NCBI GenBank assembly: GCA_940671915.1
Contig: CALNVZ010003426.1
Span: 24,086,214-24,150,213, forward strand
Direction of reading: 5' to 3'
Length of the DNA: 64,000 nt
Source: Paracentrotus lividus
Taxonomy: Eukaryota > Echinodermata > Echinoidea > Camarodonta > Echinidae
The notes under the pieces: generated by a model
Databases searched by the model: none
The model's input: only the letters and a program-made list of their open reading frames with translations
Told to the model about the DNA's origin: nothing
Translations under genes and position numbers: made by a program
Shown: positions 1 to 12,600 of the stretch, piece by piece
How positions within the stretch are numbered: position 1 is the stretch's first letter
How the letters are laid out: every line of letters starts with the position of its first letter

Positions 1-312
1 AATTTTGGGGGAGGAATGCAACTAAAACTTTTCTGATCTTAACACGTACAGTCAATGAATAGCTGACTGTACCAGTTTTATCCCCGCTCCTGCATGAACG
101 TGTTCCAGCTTTCATGGAATCTCTATTGAACAGGTAGCCATTCGTTTCACACCTGGGGAACAAGCTTACATTACACCTGCTTGAAAGCCAGAATAACTTT
201 TTGGCGGATGTAAGCCCCTTATAAACCACAAAGTCATCGAAACAGTGAAAGAGACATCCTCAGCACAAAATGATTGACAATCCTTAAGCACACTCTAGGA
301 TTCTCTCCTCTG
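1..312 (-). other. MOB2 3' flank / probable 3' UTR
   Basis: Sequence immediately 3' of the MOB2 stop. No repeat, ORF or canonical polyadenylation hexamer was recognised, so the 3' UTR probably runs beyond the window edge. Confidence 0.4.
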
Positions 313-659
313 TCATGGATTAGTGTTCAAATGTGATGATGATGATGAATTTGATGTTGCAGCTGTTGTCATGGTAGTTGAAATTGAAGATGATGTTGAG
401 GCTGAAGTGGAGGACAGAGAGAGGCTAATATGGAGAGCTTCCTTGAGGTCTTCAAGCGATCCAGATATTTCTTTCTGCTCGAGAAGCTTAAACTCCTGGG
501 CAAAGAGGACCATGTGGGTGAAGATGGTGTTGAGGTGATGATGGAGGTCTAGTCTTGTCATCTGCTCGTAATGAGCGTAATATATGTGTTCGAGAACTTG
601 AAACAGGACACGTAGAATTCGCTGGACTACAGACTCAAAGTCTGAGGGGAAGACTTTAC
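313..659 (-). CDS. MOB2: MOB2 terminal coding exon 5 (second zinc-ligand pair and Ser/Thr tail)
   Basis: The exon starts after acceptor ccttgcag at 660-661, not at the ORF's upstream Met, and runs to the stop at 313-315. It encodes KVFPSDFESVVQRILRVLF, then EHIYYAHYEQ with ligands H162 and H167, then LDLHHHLNTIFTHMVLFAQE and KEISGSLEDLKEAL. The last stretch matches the C-terminal helix region of MOB2. The final residues are a Ser/Thr/Asn repeat tail, partly encoded by a (GAT)n-like tract at 333-350. No AATAAA was seen in the 312 bases downstream. Confidence 0.93.
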
Positions 660-3600
660 CTGCAAGGTGAGAGAAAAGTATGATCTCAACAAATAGTTTG
701 ATAGAATAGAAAGACACGATTTTGAAAAATAAATAAAATTGAATAAGTTAGCTTTTGGTAGCTAGATCAACTACCATCTACAGACAGTGCAATGACCAAG
801 GAGTAGCTGTACTTTTAGCCATAGCAGCGCTTTTGCACTTGAGTTATGCAAATTGGCCATGTTCTTGGTTGACTGTGTTGTCTTGTCCAGTGCATATGTC
901 TCACAAAAGTGATGACTCTTGAAAAGCATTCATAGAGGTTGCAGAAAAGGAGAGCCTTGGATTAAATTCTGGCAAAGCCAACTTCTTTATAAGAATGATG
1001 TAGAATATTAAAGAATGCCGATCTTCCTCAACCAAATATGAGCAAAAAAGAGATTCAAGCCATCAGGTAGTTGTTCAAGAACTAAAACATCACTATTCTG
1101 CTGGGGGGTAAAGGGGAATATGGATCATGCCCTAGACTACAAAACAAGGTCAGTGATATGTTGAGTGACAGAATAACTTTACGCCAAAAACACACAATGA
1201 GGGTTTTCCTCTTCCCACAAATGTCGATTGTACAGAGTCTATAGGATATAACACCTCTAGATATTTTGGCAATGCTAGTTGAAAAAATAGAACATCATGT
1301 CAGAAATTCAAACAAACTCATTGAGGATTTCAAAGAAAATGCTATCAGGAATGACAAAATGTTCGTCTCTTTGGGAAGGAGGAGCAATTTGTGACTTCGT
1401 AAGAATAGAGTCAAGAACTCTGCAATTTAGCCCTGTTACAAGCTTTCCATCTTCAGTTCAGTTCAGTTCAGTTCAGTTTATTTTCCAACTTCAGCAGGGG
1501 GTGGGGGGAAGGAGGAGCAATTTGTGACTTCGTAAGAATTCTTGTATGACGCTACTCTTGGAAGGTGTGGCAATAATATGTAGATACATTTCTTTATTGC
1601 GGTAAATCAGGAAGTCACGCAGTGGGGTCTTAGGGTCCTTTGTTGCGAGCAGACATTTTTTTTTTTGTCATTTCGCTGCTGCATGACCATTATGTCTTCA
1701 TTATGAGTTTGCTTAATGTTTTCTGAATGCAGAAAAAGTTCAAAACACCTTTGGAATTGAGCTATGGCAATTTTCTTAAACTAGACAAAACCTTAGTAAA
1801 TATATCTAGATTTAAGACATAAAGCAGTTTAGGCGCCTTCTCCATTCAAAAGGTGTCAGTTTCCCGCATCCTTTGTTCAAAAAGCCGTTTTATTGGCTTT
1901 TGAATAGAATCTCAAAATTATAATCCGGATTACAGAAAGCCGATGTCAGCTCGGCTTCCTGGGTCCGTCTCATTCTGCTTTTTGTATTCAACGGTATAGA
2001 TAGATACTGATTTGGAGTCCTTTTCCGGGTTGGCGATCAACAATCGATATAAGCTTTTGTTCCGGCTTTTGTTTGAGATCCCGAAAGCCTAGGAGGGGAT
2101 GGGGGTCTACTAAAAAGCTGAAAGCCGGATGTTTCCCGGGGTGGTACAGGATCCCACGGGAATCCGACGCCTTTTGAATGGAGACGGCGCCTTATGGAAT
2201 ATGGGGCCTAATATTAGCAGACAGTCAAAGGATGATCTATACAGTGCGTCCCAAAAAGAACTCTACACTTTTGAAATGGCTCCCAAATGAACAAATATAT
2301 GGTTCTTGGGAAAAAAGTTTAGATATATATAAAGCTCATATCCTCAAGTATCATTATGACACATAAAATTCCGAAAATAACCCATTTTTCAGTGAACAAT
2401 GCCCACTTTTGTGTAGGACACAAAAATCAGCCTGCGCAGGAATTCGGTATTCATTTATCTCCTTTGTATGGCACGCCAAGACGGATTCAAGCAATAATGG
2501 AATAAATCAGCCAACAAAGACAAAAATATCCTGAATTCAAAGTGAAAATCAATGATATGAAAACAAAACGGTAAAAAAAAAATGTGTGTATAATTTTGAT
2601 TGTTTATTTCTAACTTCCGGTATATCTTTCACTATGTTAGCTGAGTCATTCCATTATTCTTTGATTCCCTCCTGGCGTGCCATACAAAGGTGATAAATGA
2701 ACAACAAATTCCTGCGCAGGCCGTTTTTTGTGTCCTTTACAAAAGTGGGCATTGCCCACTGAAGAATGCTTTGTTTTCAGAATTTCTTGTGTCGTAATGA
2801 TAGTTGAGGATATGAGCTTCATATACATATACAGTGTCCCCAAAAATTATTTGTACACTTTGAAAAAATTAAATTAAAGAAATCGATGTTGGTTTGAAAT
2901 TTCAATTACTATTTATATCAGATGGTACGTAATGTCTCCATCACCAGAACCCTAAATCTCATATGTTCCGTCAGTCTCGGAAGTTCTAGGCTGCCATTTG
3001 CAATTTTCATGGCCCATAAATTATTTGTACACTTCAGAAGATGAGTTTTTAAAGGAATGTTTAAAATTTTTGGGGCCTTCTTTGGCTTCCAGGGCAGTCA
3101 TCAACCTCCTTGGCATACTGTCGACCAATTTAGCACTCATTTCAAGGCCAATACCATTCCAAGTTCGCTGGAGCGTGTCCTGGAGCTGCTGGAGGTTTGA
3201 TGGTGAGTCTTGAGGGTGCTGTCGCTCCAGATCACCTCTCATGTACTAAATAGGGATTCAATCCAGGATCTGAGGGCCCTTTTTTAGCTTCTTAACAAGT
3301 TTCTGCTAAAATAATGCTTTAATATGCTTCGCTGTATGCTTTGAGTCCCTGTCATGTTGGAACACAACTTGAAGACCAATCAGCCTTTACGCAAGTTGGA
3401 GCCTCTAAGAGGCAAAAATGGTCTCATGGACATCAGTTTTCATGATGATATTGATAAACAGACAGTAAGCAATTAAATATTGCAATTTGCGACCAAAGAA
3501 AATTGCATCCAAGGCCACAGAGGCTGAAGAATGACTGGGTGCCCTCAAGAGTGTCTGCAACAGGCTAAATGGCTACATGACTATAAGTGGAATAATTGGC

Positions 3601-6600
3601 AAGAAAGAAGCCAAAATGTAAGGGACAGTAACAAAGAAGCGTCATGCTTTTGCTGAACAACATGTGAACAAGCCTGCGGAGTTTTAGTACTCTGTTCTAA
3701 GACATAATTAGTGCAAAAGTGATTGGATGTGATGCAGGGGTCCATGTGTGTCTTGTAGGAAGCTTTCAGTAAGTCATGCTTGGAGCCAACAGTGAGGCAC
3801 AGTATAGGATGTTTCATGATTTGGAGTTGTATGGCAGCCAGTAGAGTTGGAGAGATAAATTTCATAACATAGCATCATGAATGCTGAAGTCATGAGGCCA
3901 TCCTTGCCCCTCAGAATGGCTCAGATGCTCCCATCTGCTTCAAGTCTGAGTGGTCGTCAATTTACGGTCCAACATAACAAACACCCCAAGTACACAGCAA
4001 ACCATATTAAAGCAATGTTACAACAGAAACATGTTAAGCTGGAAGAAAGGGCACCTCACAACCCAGATTTAATCCCCATTTAGCACATGAGAGGTGATCT
4101 GAAGCGACAGCGCCCTCTAGACTGACCATCCAACATCTAGCAGCTCCAGGACACGCTCCAGCGAACTTGGAATGGTATTGGCCGTGAAATGAATGCTAAA
4201 TTGGTTGACAGTATGCCAAGAAGGTTGATTACTGTCCTGGGAGCCAAAGAAGACCCCCAAAATTCCTTTAAAAACCCATGTTCTTCAGTGTACAAATAAT
4301 TTTTTGGCCATGAAAATTTGCAAATGGCAGCCTAGAACTTCCGAGACTGACGGAACATTTAAAATTTAGTGTTTAGGTGATAGCAACATTACCTACCATT
4401 TGATAAAAATAGTAATTAAAATTTCAAACCAACATCAATTTATTTTATTCCATTTTTTCAAAGTGTACAAATAATTTTTGGGGACACTGTAAACCTTTTC
4501 CCCAAGAATCATATATTTTTTATTTGATAGCCATTTCAAAAGTGTATATTTCTTTGTGGGACACACTGTATAAAGAATGAACTCTATGTACATGACTTAC
4601 CATATTTGGTAGGAAATACACTCTCATCATCTATATGCTTCTGTGCAAACACCATGGAGTACTCTATGTACTGAGGCGCCGTGCATTTGACCTTCTTCCC
4701 TTTGTCATCATGCCATTGGTATATTCTACAAAGACAGATCAAACCTATTAATTAATAAATCTTATGTCCACCAGTCACCCAATACATTCACTGTTGGGCC
4801 CCCCCAAAAAAAATTGCTGTCTTGGCAAAAACCGCCCAACCCTAAAAATAGTGCCTACCAAAGATTTTTTTTCTTTAAAATTTGATTGCGATTGCATGAT
4901 ATCATTCTGTGGGCCTACATGTAATTGCAATCAATATCAATATCACAGTGGGAAACCCAAAAGCTGTCTATTTTTCTAGCCGTGCCATATCTGGGGCAGC
5001 TTCACAGCATGTAAAAAACTTTTCCTTTCTATTCTTTGCACCATATGCATGTCAAATATCCCTTCATTCAAGGGTGATTGTATGTAAGAATGTGTATATG
5101 CATAATGAAAACCCTATTTTTCAGTGACCTGATACGCCAGAAAACAAACAAAAGATGTTTTGGCTAAAGTTTTTTGTCTTCAAAGTAACACGGCCCAATA
5201 TTAGACTAAGGTCAAGACAAAAAACTTTAGCCAAAAATCTTTCTTGAACTTTGACCTTTGACTTGTTAATCGGGAAAGCTTAACTTTGTTGCCAACTAAC
5301 TTGAATTTTTTTTTCATGATGCCATCAACCAAAAAATAGAGTTCGACATATTTTTAGTTGACACATTAGACCTAGAAATAAGGCCAAAATTCACAGAAAA
5401 TTAAGTTTTTGCCAAATTAATGTCATTTCCAGGTTGTTAATCATCATATAAATTTACCTTTGACCTATTTTCAAGGTCATAAGGGTCACCAGAATGTGGC
5501 AACAATATTAGGCTAGTATGATTCACGTTTTAATCTCAAGTGATTAGTTTTATCAATATTGTCTATGGATATGTTGTGTCTGATCACCGTTCAACTTGAC
5601 TCTATTACACATTCAATTATGCAAATAACTAATTTGCCTATTGCTAAAAACTGACTGGTAGGGTGACAAAATGATAATTGACGTAATTGCTAGTTATAAA
5701 ATTACCTACAATTTGATACCAAATTTGACACAATTTGAACAAAATTATGTTTATGTTAATGAAGCCTGACCTTTAACCTTCATTTTGGGTCTCAAAAGGT
5801 CAATTAAAAAATTGGCGACAGATATTTTCTGATTCGTGTGATCAAGTAGAACGTATGTTGCCAAACATTAACATGACTTGCAAACGAAACCTATATTTTC
5901 CCCACTGGATGCCACACTATGTAGTAGGTTCCCCCTTTTCTCTTGGATAATTTTTTGGCTGATAATTCTGAAAATGTATCCAGACAGAGCTTGTGACATA
6001 CTGTACAAGTGTCAAGTGTTGGTGAACAAAATATCACTGCTGAATTTTGAATTAAGTTGCAATCTTTTATTTTGACAAAACAGGTCCCTGCTTTTAGTGA
6101 GTTAGTGGGTGAAGAGACCATGTTGCTAATGAAAACCATCAAAGAAACTCATATTTTTTAAAGAAACGATAAAACAGGTATTTTAGATAGAAAGGTTACA
6201 GGTACCATGGACTAGAACAAGGGATCAAAATCATAATCATTGACAAAGAATGTGGAAAATGAGAGTGAAATGAGCACAATGTAATTGCAAAATATTGTGC
6301 CGTGCATAGGAAACACACTGTGTGTTATCTCCTCGCGGGATTGTTCGTCCAAACCTGTCCAATTTTGATTACCGTACATTAGCAGGTTGCAAAGTTGCCT
6401 ATTGCTTCGACATACAATGTACATGTAATATATGTGTAAATAGTTTTTTTTTGGATTACCCGATTACTGCATTACGGCTTGAGTACTTACACATTGCCTG
6501 GAGCCATCATACTAGGGCAGCTGTCATTAGTACAGAACTGACCAGCTAATACACCATATAGAACATTCACATTGTTGAAGAAAGAGAGGGCTGCATAATG

Positions 6601-9600
6601 AGAAGAAAGATTCATTATCGTTTTATTCATCACCTTTTTTCTGAGGATAAAAGAAAATTACTATTGCTTCATAAAGGACCAGATTTAAATATAAAACCGG
6701 AGCTTGTATAATGTACAATAAACAATAGTACATCAACTTTCTGTGAATTCCTTTGATGTGGTGTATTTATTAACTAATGGTGGTATCACACTTTGTGAAA
6801 CTACATTGAGACGGATTTGGAACTACTTTGAGATGGTTTTGAAACAGTTTATGAACAGAACTGAAACTACTGTTTTAACTTTTCATCATGACCACTACCG
6901 GTACTCAAGATGATATTTCAATTGAAATGTCAACAATATACTTTATACATGTAAGTGGTTAATTTTGGTGGTTTTATTTTCGCGAATTTCGCGAGTCCAC
7001 ATTCGCGAAAACTTCCACTTTAAAGGGATGCAGTAACATTGAATGATATTCAAATCACATTTATTCGATTTAGCTTATTTTGCCAACATAATTATAAACA
7101 CTTAGGTCAGTCTGGTATCTCTGCAAAATTGCAAGCTAATTGCTTGCTTTACCTTCGAGATATCAGTGATTTCATACTCAAAATTTATAAACCAACACCG
7201 GATGGTTTATAAAACCATGTGCTTTTCCACACACCCATTTCCTGTTGTAAAGTCCCCCGTCTCTAGCGGCCTGGTGAGCTCTCAGCATGAGGGTACTGGT
7301 GTTCGGCTGCATGCTGGGCATTGTTTGTTACACTGTTTTAAGTTAGTAAATGACTTCCATTTGATCTGAAACTTCCAGTAGTTTGTTTTTACTGTTGGGG
7401 CAATATAATTTTATTAATCTTGGTATAATTGCTCTTGTTTTTGAAAGCTACTTAATCCCTTTAACATAAGGCTATTTATAGCAATGAAGTCATCACAAAC
7501 AACGCGAAATTATCCACCCACGAATTTCCCATACTAGTGCAAAATCGCGATAATATCTGTACACAAAAATATTGGCTTCTACAGTACTGGAAGCTAATGA
7601 TTAATATTGAACAATTTTTTTAAAGGCAATTTCTTAATTATCCAACTGTGACTGCTTCATTTACAACATTAGGCTAACCGTTCCATACATGTAGCTCAGC
7701 TGCAGCTTCTTGGATAGAACTAACTCCACAAATTTTGTTTTGAGCGTAGGCGTGATAAGGAGGGATTTTGTTTTAATGTGCATTTCATGATGGAATATAT
7801 TTTGGTACAAGGTCCTGGAGATAAACTGGGGTAGTGTTTTGTGGATTTCCGCCTCCTCGACATTTCGTGTGTTACTTTCCTAATCAATGCTCAGCACTGG
7901 CATGTGCTTGAGCACCCAGGGTAACTACATTGTCAATTTGGACACTTAATCAAAGAAATTATCAAAAGCACTTGCCCAACTTTGGCACTCAAATGTTTTC
8001 TGAGGGTAGAATCCGTATTCAGTATCACCTTGAAGTTTACCTTTCAATATGGTCTTTATGTATGTTAGAGGTGGTTCAGGAGCAGATCAACCTTCAGCTT
8101 AAAGCGGTACAGGGACAAAAGCAACTCTATTGGACCGATACAATTCTCTGTCACAGTTGATGCCGAGTCCGCCACTGTGGTTTAAGAGTACCGAAGCAAT
8201 GCTTCAAGCATACACTTTAATAATCTTGCAGTACTACTGTCATACCCTTTTCACAGAGAATGGTCCCCTACACTTTACATAATGGGCAGTTCCAAGCAAA
8301 ACAGGACATGGGGCTGAAATTTTAATGTGCCGCTGTGCCTTTGAAAATGCAAATTAGGATCTGAAGTCTACCACAAAGGCTTCTTTACAATACAACCAAT
8401 CATTTAAGTTTGAAAAAATGCGATTCAGATTCTTGCGCTGAATAATTGATCAAACCCAATTTGCACGTATGGGACTATGGGGCTTTAATGCCTCTAATTC
8501 TTATATCTCGTCACTTTTTGCCAATTTTTTGCTTAATGTAATTGTCATGGTCTACTCAACAAGCTTTGGATATATTTCTTATAATGCATTTTCCTCACGA
8601 AAAAGACCGGGAAACCAGACGTCACTCCGTAACCGTCATCCGTAACCGGACAAGGGTCAAGTTTTAAGTCATAATTAACAAAATATTCGACCAATTTTTT
8701 ATGCAAGGGGCTATTATATACCTAGAATAATATAGAATCCAATCAATAACTCAAAATTTGTGATAGCCATTAAAATTCACAGAGTTTAAGCAAAATGTTT
8801 TCGCTCAAATATGCATGTCCATTTTGGTCACTCCGTAACCATGATTATGAATATTCATATCTCATTAATTAAGAGGATCACTATAAAAATTATCATTTTG
8901 AAAAGAGGGTACCATCAGCTATTGTCATGAACCATTTCTTTATATAAAGATTAAAGCTTTGATGATAAACTTGTTGAATGCTGAATGTTGCTTCTGAATG
9001 TCACTCCGTTACCTTGGAACTGCCCTAATGTAAATTCACTTTTGACTTACTTTTTGTGCAGAGCCATTCATTTTCATCTAGCCCATGCGGTAACCTCACA
9101 ATCTCTCTAATATCAATTCAATGATTTGTGCTTTCACATTCTGGGCATCAGGTACAGCTTTGGTTCTTCCGATGGACTTGGAACTGGCTTGCTTTTATCT
9201 TTATTACGACCTGCTTTCCTGTAAAGCAAAAAAATAAAAAATAAAATATTAAATGTTTGCAACAATTACAGTTGTCCGCAAAATTGTTCATACCCCTGAT
9301 ATTTTTAAAGTTTTTTGAATTTTACTTTTAAATAAATGAGTTTCGACAAACTTTTTGGTGATCAGTATGTTCCCAACATCTGGACTATTAGGAAAGTTTG
9401 ACATTTTGAGTAATTTGTTAGTCCAGGGATATTTTATTGACAGATTTACGAAAAACCGCCATGTTCATAATTATTCATACCCTATAGGGGTGCCAAATCT
9501 AATTTATTATCTAATCATCTGGATTATAATTATTTATTTAAATCTCCACATAATACAGTTCTTGCAAATGTCAAGAACCATCATTCATGTCTTCCATGGG

Positions 9601-12600
9601 TTTTTGACCAATGCGTCCTCTGGAAAACGTCCAGGCTGTGTAAGGTTGCATGGTCTTTGAGCCATTTTGTGAGTCTTCAACTTCCCATACACATCTCTTA
9701 AGGGATTCTTGTCATGTCATCGAATATTCCTCTCAAGATCATTCATTATGATTGTCCTTGAACTACTTTTGCCGTATGCTTCTGAATTTCGTCCTGCTGA
9801 CAGGTCCAATGCTGTCCCAGGTAACATTTACAAGCATACTTCTGCAAGTTTTCATCCGTAATCTTTATTTTAAAAAATGTCTTCACCGGGATACCTACTA
9901 TTCTGAACAGATTCCCAGTGCTACCAGCAATGATAATCCGCATAGCAGTTCTATGTGAATAACATGTGCCAAGATCAGGACACTGTTCTTTAGATTGAAG
10001 GATTCATCTTTCTTTTGCCAAATTGAAGAAAGTCCATATCACCAGTAAATTCTAATTTTCTCTCATCAACTTATATAATTATGGTCCAAAAGTTAAAATT
10101 ATGGTTTAAATGAGCTCTAGAACTGTGCACAGGCCTCCCGGTGGATCTGACTGCAAAACTGGAGCCCGTATTGGGAAGTGTCTGTACAGATATCCTCTAT
10201 GTAGTGTTCGCTCTTTGGCACCTTCATCTCTGGCCGGTCAGTGGTATCCATTTCGACCTTGATTGTGATATGTGGGTTGTTGTAGGCCTCTTGGTATACT
10301 TATTTGACAATTCAAGGAGACACCCTTGCACTTTTAGTCATGCCCATGGTAGCTTTTTCCCAAGTGTCTTACATCTGGTGCTCATGAAAGAAGCACTTGA
10401 GTGTTGAATCAGGGACTAAAAAGTGTTGGTAGAGCGGTTATTTTATTTCTATAACATTGAAATGAATGTTCCTGAGTGAAAAATTCAAAGTCCTGACAAG
10501 AAACCAATAACAAAGGGTTTGGGAAGCTGAAGACTCATAGGATGGCTCAAAGACCATGCAACCTGACTCAGCCTGGAGGTGTTCCACAGGACACATGGGC
10601 TAGACCCCACAGAAGCCATGAAGAAAGACTATAGACTCTTGCAAAAACTATTTCAGATGGTTATTGAAGTAAATAACAGTGTGCCCCTGGTTATTTGATA
10701 AGAAATTGGACTGGGTACCCCTAGGGTATGAATAATAATGAACATGGTGTGTTTCGTAAATTTGTCAATAAAATACCCCTGGACTACCAAATTACTCAAA
10801 ATGTCAAACTTTCCTAATAGTCCAGATGTCGGGAACATACTGATCACCAAAAAGTTTGACGAAACTCATTTCTTTAAAAGCAAAATTAAAAAAACTTAAA
10901 AAATATCAGGGGTATGAACAATTTTGCGGACAACTGTATATGGACGGCCATCTACAATCATGCCCGTGAATTTTTCTACAATGCATAGATCATATTTTAC
11001 TCTAAATTTCAGCCCTACATGTAGGTAGTATATGTGTGATTTTACGATACTGGAGAGATTTTAATGATATATTTTGTCCTTTCCATTTTGTGGATATAAG
11101 ACCGTTGAAACAGAATGTTTCAATATTATTTGATTACCAGACAATATAGTGGAGATAAAATCAACCAAAGATCATTCAGAGAAGAAAAGATATGGCCTGA
11201 TGAATTAAACTTTTTACACACAAAGTGGACACGAAAATGTGACATAAAAAACGGGGAGGAATATGACGGTAATATTTAAAAAGCACAAGCAAGTATTCTG
11301 TTCAAAGCGTCTATTATAGTACATAAAAATGGTTGCATTATGTGCCTAAACAAGTCTCGGAAATTCGTGGAAAGAGCAAACATGAATACCGATCCCTTGA
11401 ACTTTCATAAACATTCGTTACTGTTGGTGTCCATTGCCCGTCATGAATGTTATCAGGCCATATGACTAGCAATGGATCTGCTTGCAGGATTCGCGGGGGT
11501 TTCCCCCGGGAGAGTTCAATTCCATCTATCGTCTGTATTTGTTTTTTTCGAGACAAGTAAAGAATATTTTGAGAAAAAAATATTTTAATATTAAAATCTT
11601 GTTTCGTGTCCTCGTCATCACGAATGTTACTTTCATTTTGTATCTTATTTTACTTAATTTTAAAATCGTATATTTATGAAATAAAATGCATTTTTTAACA
11701 ACATTGTGAACGAAGGTTAAATTGACAACGTCACTTCGAAAGATGCTGCTATAGCGACTGTACATAAAATGCATTTTGTTCACGGTGTCCACCCGTTCAA
11801 CGGTCTATCACAAATGTTACGTCATTCTGAGAATATCTAGCCTATAAACTTTTCTTGGCATTCATATATTGAAATTGTACTGCACGTACTTCATTTTATG
11901 TTGTCTTTTGAAAGGAAATAAGTGTTAACAGAAACTAAAGATGGGTGTTGCCTCATAAGTATTTGTCATGGGTATAACATTTGTGATGGGTGTCCACCTA
12001 AAGAATGTATTCTTCAGTCTGCCAAGCAAGGGTCAGTGATGATCTATCTTGCAGATAAATTAGGGTTCACAATGACAGTACTTGAAAAAGATGTTACATG
12101 TAAAATATCTGCTTCATTATTGATATAACAGGGTTTAGTGGACACCAAAGTGATGAATGTTATATATGGCATATTGTGTATTTGGGTATCATTTTTAAAT
12201 GCTTCGCATGCTTGAACTATCTTCTTGCTTTTGTATGCAATTTTTATGGTATATCAGTGCTAAAAAAAGTTCAATAGTTGGTTTTGTTTCCCTCAAGTCA
12301 TTTTGAATTTTTGCCCCTCATGTCACACATTTGGTCACCAGTATTGTGAATACACACATATTTGAATTGACGCCAACAGTAACAATGCATCGATTATTCT
12401 CTATTCTTTTTCTGTAGTCTTCTCCTTGTTCTTCCACAAATTGCCAATCATTTAACATCAGTCCATAATAGCCCTCCCTGGGCCCCCGACCCTCATTAAA
12501 ATTCCCTCAAATTTCATCATCCAGGGAGCAGTAACACAAATGTATGCAATCAATCGCAAAGTTGCAATAGCCAATCACAATCATTGTTGCATGCAATTTT

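Larger units (their letters stand above)
2832..4489. mobile_element. Tc1-like transposon with very long inverted arms
   Basis: 1,658 bp with ends CAGTGTCCCC...GGGGACACTG and TA on both sides. The inverted arms extend about 550 bp, far beyond a normal Tc1 TIR, because each arm contains a copy of the transposase C-terminal half. It is nested in the outer element at 2242-4568, so it inserted later. Confidence 0.8.
2242..4568. mobile_element. Outer TA-target inverted-repeat element, interrupted by a Tc1-type element
   Basis: The left end CAGTGCGTCCCAAAAAGAAC is mirrored at the right end (about 4493-4568), giving TIRs of about 75 bp flanked by TA. Left-arm sequence also reappears inverted at about 2650-2830, so the element folds back on itself. 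A second transposon (2832-4489) sits inside it at a TA. A truncated relative starts at 27766. Confidence 0.75.
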
